Positions 10,934 through 18,067 of a stretch of 23,023 bases of DNA are shown in pieces; positions within the stretch are counted from its first letter, which is position 1, and every line of letters starts with the position of its first letter. The notes beneath the pieces are model-generated. The model ran no database searches. It saw nothing but the letters and a program-made list of their open reading frames with translations, and had not been told where the DNA came from. Location of the stretch: positions 1 through 23,023 of the IMG/VR virus record IMGVR_UViG_3300049222_000652; one strand, 5' to 3'. The translations under genes were made by a program, and so were the position numbers. Origin of the DNA: a virus.

Positions 10934-12724
10934 ATGGCAATTCCATTTTTAAATCACTTAGACTTACGAAGCGTATCGGAATTACAAAATGCGATACTTC
11001 ACAAAACAACAACAACAACCGCCTCTAACGTTGAGGGTAAATTTATTTACGATACAGGAACTAATACAATGCAGTATTATAACGGAACATCTTGGATTAA
11101 CTTGGATGGTTCTGGAGATATTTCTGCGGTTGTAGCTGGTGCAGGTTTAACAGGTGGCGGTACTTCTGGTTCTGTTACATTAAATGTAGGAGACGGTGCA
11201 GGTATTACGGTTAACGCGGATAGTATTGACGCAAATGTTGATGATATAACTACACAAATAGTATCTGATAATATTGTTGCTAAAACTGCTGCTGTTACAA
11301 ATGGCAGCGCTCAACTAGCTACTGGTGATCAAATATATGATTTTGTTACAGGTCAAGGATATATTGACGGTAACCAAACAATTTCATTAAGTGGTGATTT
11401 ATCTGGGTCTGGTACAACATCAATCAACGCTACTATTGTAGCTGATGCTGTTGAAGCCGGAATGCTTAACGATAATGTTATTTCAGGTCAAACAGCGTTA
11501 ACAAGTGGCTTAGCTGATGCGGATGAATTCTTGATTAGTGATGCGGGCACCATAAAGAGAATGGACACATCTGTTCTAAAAACGTATATGCAGAATAACC
11601 TTACCTTCAGTTCTGGAACAGTAACTGGTACCGGTACAACTAATGTACTTCCAAAATGGACAAATGGGGGTAATGGTGCTTTAGGAGATTCGAGTATCAG
11701 CGACAATGGAACAACTGTAACTATTACTGGTAACTTAGATGTTCAAGGAACAACAACCACCATAGACTCTACAACAGTTGCTATTGGTGATAATATGATG
11801 AAGTATGCTAAAGATAACACGGCTAACGCTTCGGATATTGGTTGGTATGGTAAGATTGTTTCTTCTGGAACAAAATACCCGGGTATGTGGTATGATGCCA
11901 GCACTGGCGTTTCAACGCCTAAATTCGCTTTAGGTATTGCTACTACAGAACCAACTGGCACGGGAACTATTGCTGTTACAGGTACATTAGTAGCTGATCT
12001 AGAAGGTAATGCTGTTACAGCTACAAGACTAGCGTCTGCACAAAACTTTTCTATAGATGGTGATATTACAGCCTCTGCGGTTAGCTTTAATGGTTCTGGC
12101 GCTGTTGTTTTAAACGCTAATATAGACGCTAATGTTGTTGGAGCCGCTGAGCTTAATGTTTCTGGCAATGGTACTTCAGGATATTTACTATCTTCTGATG
12201 GTGATGGTTCATTCAGTTGGGTCGCCGCTGGTTCAGCACCAAGTGATGCTACAATAACTTTAAATGCCGGTGATGGATTAGACGGTGGTGGAGCATTTAC
12301 CTTAAATCAGGCAAGTAACGAAACAATAACATTTAGCGCTGAAAACGCTAGTACAACAAATAAAGGTGTTGTAGAATTAGCAACTTGTGCGGAAGTTTTA
12401 ACTGGCACGGACGGTTCTAGAGTTGTGACACCAGACACATTGGCTTGTAAATCAGTTACAGCAACAATTTCAGCGGCTTCAGTTTCAGGTTCTAATTTAT
12501 ATGCTGAAATCACGCACTCTTTAGGCACTGAAGATGTAATGGTTGAACTATTTGATGCAAGCACAAAAGAAACAGTTTTTGCTTTAGTTGAAAGAAAAGA
12601 CAAATCAGGAACTAACTCCACAAGTAAAATTACAGTTTATTTTTCAGCAGTTCCTTCAAACAACATAGAAGTTCTTATTACATCATTAAAAGGAGCGACA
12701 GCAGGCACAGTAGCTTATAGCTAG
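10934..12724 (+). CDS. Tail fibre protein (596 aa)
   Basis: A 596-residue, Gly/Ser/Thr-rich, almost Cys-poor protein beginning MAIPFLNHLDLRSVSELQNA. It has repeated beta-strand modules: YNGTSWINLDGSGD, GAGLTGGGTSGSVTLNVGDG, SLSGDLSGSGT, ADADEFLISDAGTIKRMDTS, TGNLDVQGTTTTIDSTTVAI, and a closing domain SLGTEDVMVELFDASTKETV. These modules are common in phage fibres, which bind the host surface. It lies between two other fibre genes, all rightward. The end domain resembles the tip of the 10240-10929 product in its HSLG.E/HNLGK pattern. Confidence 0.85.
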   Translation: MAIPFLNHLDLRSVSELQNAILHKTTTTTASNVEGKFIYDTGTNTMQYYNGTSWINLDGSGDISAVVAGAGLTGGGTSGSVTLNVGDGAGITVNADSIDANVDDITTQIVSDNIVAKTAAVTNGSAQLATGDQIYDFVTGQGYIDGNQTISLSGDLSGSGTTSINATIVADAVEAGMLNDNVISGQTALTSGLADADEFLISDAGTIKRMDTSVLKTYMQNNLTFSSGTVTGTGTTNVLPKWTNGGNGALGDSSISDNGTTVTITGNLDVQGTTTTIDSTTVAIGDNMMKYAKDNTANASDIGWYGKIVSSGTKYPGMWYDASTGVSTPKFALGIATTEPTGTGTIAVTGTLVADLEGNAVTATRLASAQNFSIDGDITASAVSFNGSGAVVLNANIDANVVGAAELNVSGNGTSGYLLSSDGDGSFSWVAAGSAPSDATITLNAGDGLDGGGAFTLNQASNETITFSAENASTTNKGVVELATCAEVLTGTDGSRVVTPDTLACKSVTATISAASVSGSNLYAEITHSLGTEDVMVELFDASTKETVFALVERKDKSGTNSTSKITVYFSAVPSNNIEVLITSLKGATAGTVAYS

Positions 12725-12746
12725 TATTAAAATAATAATTTAATTT

Positions 12747-15700
12747 ATGTCAATTAAAATTCTTAATGGAATTGACGTGGACAACGGCGTGTTGTACACA
12801 GACACTGTAAATGATAGAGTAGGTATTGGAACTACTAGTCCTGATGCGCCTCTTCATATTAAAAGTACTAATTTCGAAATGTTAAAGCTAGAGCAAAACG
12901 ATGCTAATGGAGGTTTGATACGTTTTTTAAATACTGATGACACTGATGGTTGGTTTACTGGTATTGCTGGCACTGAAAAATTTATAATATCAAGAACAGC
13001 TGATAATACGTCTCCTATAATAACAGTTGAACAAAACGGCGACGTCGGGATTGGGACAGATAGTCCATCTTATAAACTGCATAATACAGGAACTACTAGA
13101 TTAGAGGGCAGAATAACATTAGGTGGAGATGTAAATAATTTTATAGAAGGGGTTGGAAATGGAATAAATTTCAAGACAACTGACGATTATAATTTTATCA
13201 AAGGAGCAAACACTTTATTTACTATAAAGAGTACTGGTAACGTCGGGATCGGAACGACTATTCCATCTACTAAGCTACATTTAGCTGACTCTAATGACGT
13301 TTATCTTACTCTAGAATCTACTAATGCAAGTACTGCAGAAGAAGTAGCAATTAAATATAGTAACTTTTCAACAGGTAGTAACTATTGGTGGACAGGTTTA
13401 AATCAATCTGCTAGTTACTCATTAGCCTATGGAACGACTTATTCCGGAGCTAATGTTAAAATGGAAATTTCAACCGCGGGTGACGCAACTTTTGGAGGTA
13501 CAGTTTATATCCCTTCAAAATTAGAACATACTGGAGATAGTAATACTTTTTTAAATTTTTCAGATGATACTATAACATTATCTGCAGGTGGTGCTGTTAC
13601 AACTTTACAAGGGAATGGTAACACAACTTTTGCAGGGGCTGTTTTTGTGGAAGATGATTTGTATTTAACAGATGCGGGAACAGTTAGAGGTAAAATACAG
13701 TTAAACGCAAGTGACAGAGATGACTTAGATATTAAAGCAGTTTCGTTAGGTAGTAAGATGAAATTCTTTACTGTTGATACAGAAAGAATGCGTATTGACT
13801 CAGACGGCAACGTCGGTATCGGGACTTCTTCTCCTACAGGAAAACTAGAAATTCAAAGAACCCAAATCACAACTCAATTTGATAGAGATTCTTTTTTAAG
13901 ATTGCACCCATCAACAACTACAAACTCAGGTGGTTTTACAAATATCTTTTTTGGAACATCACCAGTTAACAATTATGGTGTTGCTATTGGTGGCCTTAGA
14001 GCGGGAACTGATGGAACTCCATCATTTAGTGTTAGAATGTTAGATGATTCTATTACAGGTACAGAAGTTTTAAATATTGGTAGTACTGGCGCCGCAACTT
14101 TTGCAGGTAAAATTATAGCAGAAAAAGGTGTTCAATTTACTGGAGGTACTATCGCAGCAGCAACTACGGTTTTACACACAAACAACGTTGTTTATGCTCG
14201 TGGCGGAAGTGGTGGTATGTTCTTACAAAATGCGGATGGTTCTGATGGTATATTTATAGCAAATGACCATGTTAGACTTGAAACAGGAAGTGCTGAAAGA
14301 ATGCGTATTACCTCTAGCGGCGACGTTGGAATCGGAACAACTAGCCCTAGTGCTAAGTTAGAAGTAGAACAAAGTAATTCTAGCACAAATACAGTTTTTC
14401 TTTCTAATAGTTATAATAATAAAGGGTTTAGAACTGGACATTCTGGTTATGCTACATTTTCAGGTTATAATGATTCTAACAATACAACGAGCGGGAGCGC
14501 TTATGGTGCTTTGATAGGATTAAATACTTTTTATAACGGCACAAATTTTTATAACGAAAACCAATATATAGACCCTTCTAGCATTTTATTTAAAGACGGT
14601 AATATATTATTCCACACAAATGACATTTCTGCTAGTGGTAACTTTACACCAAGCGAAAGAGTTAGAATAACTAAAAACGGCAACGTCGGGATTGGGACGA
14701 ATAATCCTGGATCAAGACTAGAAGTAAACGGAGAAATTGACGCTAATGGAGGTGATGGTTATCGTATAGAAACAAAACCTTTTGCAACTTGGTCCTTAGA
14801 TTTACTTACTCTAGGTGATTGGGATGGTGAAGGATATGCTACTCGTATAATGGGTAGTAATTCGTCAGAAGTAATGAGAGTTACTGGAACAAACGTTGGT
14901 ATCGGGACAACAGCACCAGGAGCAAAGTTAGAAGTTAATGGTAATTCTAGATTTATTGGCTCAATGCAGTTTTATCAAGGTAGTACATCAAATCAATATT
15001 TAAATATATTACAATCTGGCGGAAGTACTTTTATAAACACAGGCACTTCTGGAGAAACAATATATTTTGGTGCACCCTCTAGTAATACAACAAATCTTTA
15101 TATACAAGGAACTGCTTCAATAAGTTCAATAGCTAACGCCACAACTGATACAGATAAGTTTTTAGTTTCACAAAGTGGCACGGTACAATACAGAACAGGT
15201 GCTCAATTAGCATCTGATATAGGTGCTGTTACTGGTGGCCCTTTTTTGCCAATTAGTGGAGGAACATTAACTGGTGGTTTAAGTATACCAGAATATTTAT
15301 ATCACTCTGGAGACCAAAATACAAATCTTCGTTTTCAAAGCGACTCAATAGAGCTCTACACTGGTGGTTGGAAAGTTTTTGGTAATACAACTTTAAAATA
15401 TGGAGCGCTTTATGGTGATAACGCTTTAAGAGTTTACGCAACACAAGCTGGTGGATATGTAAATGGATCTCTTGAAGTTAGCGATTATGTTAAAGCTGTA
15501 GACGGATATAAAGGATATGTCTCTTATTTTCATAATGCTGGATTTTTCCATAGCCCAAGAAGCCAAGATGGCGCCAACCCACTGTTTATTCCTATAAATT
15601 CAACAGGAATGAGTTCATCAGACCAATATTATAATACTTGGGTGCCTTTATACGCGGGTAGAGTTAGAAAAATTATAATAAAGCATATATCAGGAAGTAC

Positions 15701-15944
15701 ACCAGTTGCTACGGCTTGTACTTTTCGCAAAAAAATAAATGGAACATTAAGCGGCACAACTTACGCTGGAACCGTCACAGGTGGAGGCTCGGCAGGTATG
15801 AAAGTTACTTTTGATTTTGGAACTACTAATTTTACTTTTAACGCTGAAGACGAAGTGCAAATAGGAATTGTGACTGGGGTAGCAACTCAGCCAAGAATGG
15901 GGGGATGTTCTTGTCAAATATGGTATGAATATAATATAACTTAA
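12747..15944 (+). CDS. Long tail fibre protein with seven VGIGT repeats (1065 aa)
   Basis: A 1065-residue fibre beginning MSIKILNGIDVDNGVLYTDT. The repeated segment (N or D)VGIGT followed by SP-K-LEV-like residues occurs seven times, starting about residues 25, 98, 163, 352, 523, 643 and 714. This pattern is typical of long fibres of phages infecting Bacteroidota and marine bacteria, often ending in an S74 chaperone domain; no S74 motif is recognised here. The C-terminus instead has a beta domain (GRVRKIIIKHISGSTPVATA ... VQIGIVTGVATQP) with a CSCQIW end. DNA in the repeats is unusually conserved and GC-rich, which may allow recombination between units. Confidence 0.88.
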   Translation: MSIKILNGIDVDNGVLYTDTVNDRVGIGTTSPDAPLHIKSTNFEMLKLEQNDANGGLIRFLNTDDTDGWFTGIAGTEKFIISRTADNTSPIITVEQNGDVGIGTDSPSYKLHNTGTTRLEGRITLGGDVNNFIEGVGNGINFKTTDDYNFIKGANTLFTIKSTGNVGIGTTIPSTKLHLADSNDVYLTLESTNASTAEEVAIKYSNFSTGSNYWWTGLNQSASYSLAYGTTYSGANVKMEISTAGDATFGGTVYIPSKLEHTGDSNTFLNFSDDTITLSAGGAVTTLQGNGNTTFAGAVFVEDDLYLTDAGTVRGKIQLNASDRDDLDIKAVSLGSKMKFFTVDTERMRIDSDGNVGIGTSSPTGKLEIQRTQITTQFDRDSFLRLHPSTTTNSGGFTNIFFGTSPVNNYGVAIGGLRAGTDGTPSFSVRMLDDSITGTEVLNIGSTGAATFAGKIIAEKGVQFTGGTIAAATTVLHTNNVVYARGGSGGMFLQNADGSDGIFIANDHVRLETGSAERMRITSSGDVGIGTTSPSAKLEVEQSNSSTNTVFLSNSYNNKGFRTGHSGYATFSGYNDSNNTTSGSAYGALIGLNTFYNGTNFYNENQYIDPSSILFKDGNILFHTNDISASGNFTPSERVRITKNGNVGIGTNNPGSRLEVNGEIDANGGDGYRIETKPFATWSLDLLTLGDWDGEGYATRIMGSNSSEVMRVTGTNVGIGTTAPGAKLEVNGNSRFIGSMQFYQGSTSNQYLNILQSGGSTFINTGTSGETIYFGAPSSNTTNLYIQGTASISSIANATTDTDKFLVSQSGTVQYRTGAQLASDIGAVTGGPFLPISGGTLTGGLSIPEYLYHSGDQNTNLRFQSDSIELYTGGWKVFGNTTLKYGALYGDNALRVYATQAGGYVNGSLEVSDYVKAVDGYKGYVSYFHNAGFFHSPRSQDGANPLFIPINSTGMSSSDQYYNTWVPLYAGRVRKIIIKHISGSTPVATACTFRKKINGTLSGTTYAGTVTGGGSAGMKVTFDFGTTNFTFNAEDEVQIGIVTGVATQPRMGGCSCQIWYEYNIT
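12817..14912 (+). repeat. Seven GC-rich VGIGT-coding DNA repeats in the fibre gene
   Basis: Near 12817, 13037, 13239, 13805, 14317, 14677 and 14891 the sequence reads close to GGCAACGTCGGGATCGGGAC with few changes. The conservation is at the DNA level, stronger than the amino-acid motif alone needs, and stands out from the AT-rich surroundings. It is scattered along the gene, not tandem. Confidence 0.7.
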
Positions 15945-15945
15945 T

Positions 15946-16416
15946 ATGGCAAATATAAACGACAACATAAGAGGCAAAAAACTATTTAAAGAAGGTGGTT
16001 CAAAACAACAGGCTGTTAAAGGTTCTGACGGTGAATACACCGTATCTAAAGAAATATCTGATGATTTAACTGGTTTAACAGATATTAGCGACTTGTTTAA
16101 CAACGACGATATTTATCAAACTAATAAGTTTTTATTAAAACAAATTGAGGATTTAAGACAGGACGTAGAAGAGCTTCACGCGTTTATTAAAGATGCTTTT
16201 GGTAAAGATTCATCAAGTGCTGCATCTAAAGGAGATACAGGCGCTACAGGTCCACAAGGGCCTAAAGGAGACACAGGAGCAACAGGAGCAACTGGCCCAG
16301 CTGGTGCCGATGGTAAAAATGGTAGTGACGCTTCTGTAAGTGGATTTAAAGGTCAAAGAACAGTAGGTAAAGAAACTTGGACATTTGAGGCAGGTTTATT
16401 AAAATCAGTAAAATAA
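15946..16416 (+). CDS. Collagen-like virion protein (156 aa)
   Basis: The 156-residue product has a helical middle with coiled-coil character (NKFLLKQIEDLRQDVEELHA, about 60-79), then ten or so Gly-X-Y triplets (GDTGATGPQGPKGDTGATGA, TGPAGADGKNG; residues 96-127), then a short beta tip (KETWTFEAGLLKSVK). Gly-X-Y repeats form a trimeric collagen-like rod in phage fibres, with the coiled coil starting the trimer. It follows the long fibre gene by one base. A fibre shaft or connector is likely. Confidence 0.8.
   Translation: MANINDNIRGKKLFKEGGSKQQAVKGSDGEYTVSKEISDDLTGLTDISDLFNNDDIYQTNKFLLKQIEDLRQDVEELHAFIKDAFGKDSSSAASKGDTGATGPQGPKGDTGATGATGPAGADGKNGSDASVSGFKGQRTVGKETWTFEAGLLKSVK
16231..16326 (+). 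repeat. Collagen-like triplet repeat
   Basis: The segment encodes consecutive Gly-X-Y triplets with Ala, Thr, Pro and Lys in the X and Y positions. DNA repeats of the GGAGCAACA-type are visible and could expand or contract. Confidence 0.75.
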
Positions 16417-16423
16417 TAAAATT

Positions 16424-16762
16424 ATGACATACGATTGGAATTGTAAAACAGTAGATGTACACCCTCAAGCAGAAGGTGAAACAGATGTAGTGTATAATGT
16501 ACACTGGATTGTAACTGGAACTTCGGATCAATTAGATCCACAAGAAAACGCTTATTCAGCAACTAATATTGGAACTCAAGTAGTAACTTTAGACCCTGAA
16601 GCTGAGTTTATACCTTTTGACGAACTAACAAATGAAATAGTTGTAGAGTGGACAAAAGATGCTATGGGTGAAGAAAAAGCTCAAGCTATTGAAGATAGTT
16701 TAGCGGCTCAAATAGCAGAATTAGAAAATCCAACTTCTGTAACTATGACAATAGAAAATTAA
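16424..16762 (+). CDS. Conserved phage protein (112 aa)
   Basis: A 112-residue protein beginning MTYDWNCKTVDVHPQAEGET with VVYNVHWIVTGTSDQ, then YSATNIGTQVVTLDPE and FIPFDELTNEIVVEWTKDAM, and a C-terminal helix AQAIEDSLAAQIAELENPTS. The pattern VYNVHW...TG..., FIP.DELT...V..W.KDA.GEEK..., SLAAQI matches a small conserved phage family that I recall as DUF7936 (not checked). Function unknown, probably virion-related from its place after the fibre genes. Confidence 0.7.
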   Translation: MTYDWNCKTVDVHPQAEGETDVVYNVHWIVTGTSDQLDPQENAYSATNIGTQVVTLDPEAEFIPFDELTNEIVVEWTKDAMGEEKAQAIEDSLAAQIAELENPTSVTMTIEN

Positions 16763-16786
16763 AGTAATGCGTAAATACGTAATACT

Positions 16787-16795
16787 TAACTATAT
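16787..16795 (+). promoter_or_regulatory. Candidate late promoter box TAACTATAT
   Basis: In a 56-nt gap before 16819, TACGTAATACTTAACTATAT ends 24 nt before the ATG. This is the third match to the boxes at 3737 and 8618. It also resembles the leftward TACGRAA-TAC block, so the two promoter classes may be related. Confidence 0.4.
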
Positions 16796-16818
16796 GTTAA
16801 ACATTTAAATTAAATAAA

Positions 16819-17061
16819 ATGGCAGAAAAAATCGCAAAAAAAGAATTAACTAAGCTTCAAGACTTAGTGAAAAACTACAATCAACATCAATTAAAACTAG
16901 GCGAGCTAGAAGTTGAAAAGCATAGATTACTACACAGTATATCAAATGTTCAAGAAGAACTTCAAAAGTTTCAAGATGAATTAAAAGAAACCTACGGTGA
17001 AGTTAGCATCGACATCAATGATGGTAAAATTGCAAAAAATGAGCCTAGTAAGGAAGATTAG
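16819..17061 (+). CDS. Coiled-coil phage protein (80 aa)
   Basis: The 80-residue product begins MAEKIAKKELTKLQDLVKNY. Residues 8-58 are heptad-like (LQDLVKNYNQHQLKLGELEV, KHRLLHSISNVQEELQKFQD) and predict a coiled coil; the tail GEVSIDINDGKIAKNEPSKED is a short beta/disordered end. This family occurs beside packaging genes in marine phages (from memory) without a known role. A virion assembly chaperone or connector is possible. It follows a gap with a promoter-like box. Confidence 0.65.
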   Translation: MAEKIAKKELTKLQDLVKNYNQHQLKLGELEVEKHRLLHSISNVQEELQKFQDELKETYGEVSIDINDGKIAKNEPSKED

Positions 17062-17257
17062 TATAGGAAGAGACTATAAAAATGATGCCATGCACTATTC
17101 TGTTGGACAGGAAGTGTATGGTGGTCATATTATAGAAAATATAATAGAAGAAGATAACAAGTACTCTATTTATATTAAAAAAGACAATGAAGTTTTACCT
17201 TGGAAAGACTTTAACAAAAACATGGCTATTGCAGTTGAATATAACTTAGAGTACTAA
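17039..17257 (+). CDS. Small conserved phage protein (72 aa)
   Basis: The frame is open from 16997, but ATG 17039 is the better start: the preceding codons lie inside the conserved end of the 16819-17061 gene, and the 23-nt overlap is then modest. The product begins MSLVRKISIGRDYKNDAMHY and has VGQEVYGGHIIENII, YSIYIKKDNEVLPWKDFN and AVEYNLEY. The RKISIG.DYKN.AMHY.VGQ.VYGG pattern is one I recall from other marine phages near terminase genes; function unknown. The next gene starts at its last base. Confidence 0.7.
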   Translation: MSLVRKISIGRDYKNDAMHYSVGQEVYGGHIIENIIEEDNKYSIYIKKDNEVLPWKDFNKNMAIAVEYNLEY

Positions 17258-17847
17258 TGAATTCTTTATTTAATTTTATAATTAAACCTTTTGAAGAAAG
17301 AACAAATAATAAATTAAAAATAAACGAATCCGAGTTAATACTTAACACTGAAATGCAAAACCACCAATATGTTAGTAGGCACGGGATTGTTATTTCAACA
17401 CCTTTAGTGGGTTGTACTGAAGTTAGTATTGGTGATGAGATTATAGTTCACCATAATGTGTTTAGAAGATTCTACGACATAAGAGGTAAAGAAAAAAATA
17501 GTAAAAGTTATTTTAAAGAAGATTTATTTTTTGTTCAGCAGGATCAAGTTTACGCTTATAAATCAAATGATGAGTGGAAAGCTATAAAAGGTTTTTGTTT
17601 TATAAAGCCTTTAAAAGAAAACAACAGTTTTTCTTTAGAAAAAGAAATTGTTGGAAAAGGAGTTGTTAAGTATAGCGATGGTTATGTAGATGAAAACGCA
17701 TTAGTTTCTTTTAAGCCTGGATTTGAATACGAGTTTTTTATAGAAAACGAAAGACTATATAGGGTTCCAAACAAATTTATTACAATTAAATATGAACATC
17801 AAGGAGACGAAAAAGAATATAATCCAAGCTGGTCACAAAGCAGTTGA
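17257..17847 (+). CDS. Putative double-GroES-like phage protein (196 aa)
   Basis: The 196-residue product seems built from two similar halves. Half one (about 5-103) starts NFIIKPFEERTNN and holds VSRHGIVISTPLVGCTEVSI with GDEIIVHHNVF, ending LFFVQQDQVYAYK. Half two (about 113-180) starts FCFIKPLKENN and holds GKGVVKYSDG, VSFKPGFEYEFFIENERLYR, VPNKFITIKYE. Each half resembles GroES in order: an IKP strand, a flexible polar segment, GxVxxxxxG, a turn like GDE-I, and a final strand. No sequence identity as strong as in the 5643-5900 protein is seen, so this is a fold-level inference. It precedes the terminase genes. Confidence 0.5.
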   Translation: MNSLFNFIIKPFEERTNNKLKINESELILNTEMQNHQYVSRHGIVISTPLVGCTEVSIGDEIIVHHNVFRRFYDIRGKEKNSKSYFKEDLFFVQQDQVYAYKSNDEWKAIKGFCFIKPLKENNSFSLEKEIVGKGVVKYSDGYVDENALVSFKPGFEYEFFIENERLYRVPNKFITIKYEHQGDEKEYNPSWSQSS

Positions 17848-18067
17848 GGAATTAATAAAAGTTGCTGAAGAAAAAATTATTACAAATACAGAAGATGATG
17901 TTTCAGCTGATAGACTTAAAAATGCTGCGGCAACAAAAAAACTAGCAATATTTGATGCTTTTGAAATATTAACTAGAATACAAGAAGAAGAGCATATTTT
18001 AGAAGACAAACCAAAAGAAGAAACTAAAAAAACTTTTAGTGGTTTTGCAGAAAGGAGATCTAAATAA
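17792..18067 (+). CDS. Putative terminase small subunit (91 aa)
   Basis: A 91-residue helical protein directly before the large terminase (its last base is the first base of the terminase start, TAATG). It begins MNIKETKKNIIQAGHKAVEE and continues with VAEEKII, SADRLKNAAATKKLAIFDAF and EILTRIQEEEHIL, two or three helices and a charged tail. Small terminase subunits recognise phage DNA for packaging; they are variable and often only recognisable by position, as here. It overlaps the end of 17257-17847 by 56 nt in another frame, a large overlap for a phage gene. A later start cannot be excluded. Confidence 0.55.
   Translation: MNIKETKKNIIQAGHKAVEELIKVAEEKIITNTEDDVSADRLKNAAATKKLAIFDAFEILTRIQEEEHILEDKPKEETKKTFSGFAERRSK

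Noticed and set aside
11743-12168. A 141-codon reverse frame inside the tail-fibre gene
   Set aside because: Antisense shadow of a Gly/Thr/Ala-rich fibre; its Val/Pro/Ala-rich composition follows from the fibre codons. Other reverse frames in 11488-16103 were dropped for the same reason.
12747-15944. An S74 intramolecular chaperone at the end of the long fibre
   Set aside because: VGIGT repeats often come with this domain, but the end here is a beta domain with QIWYEYNIT and no Ser-Asp style catalytic pattern that I can see.
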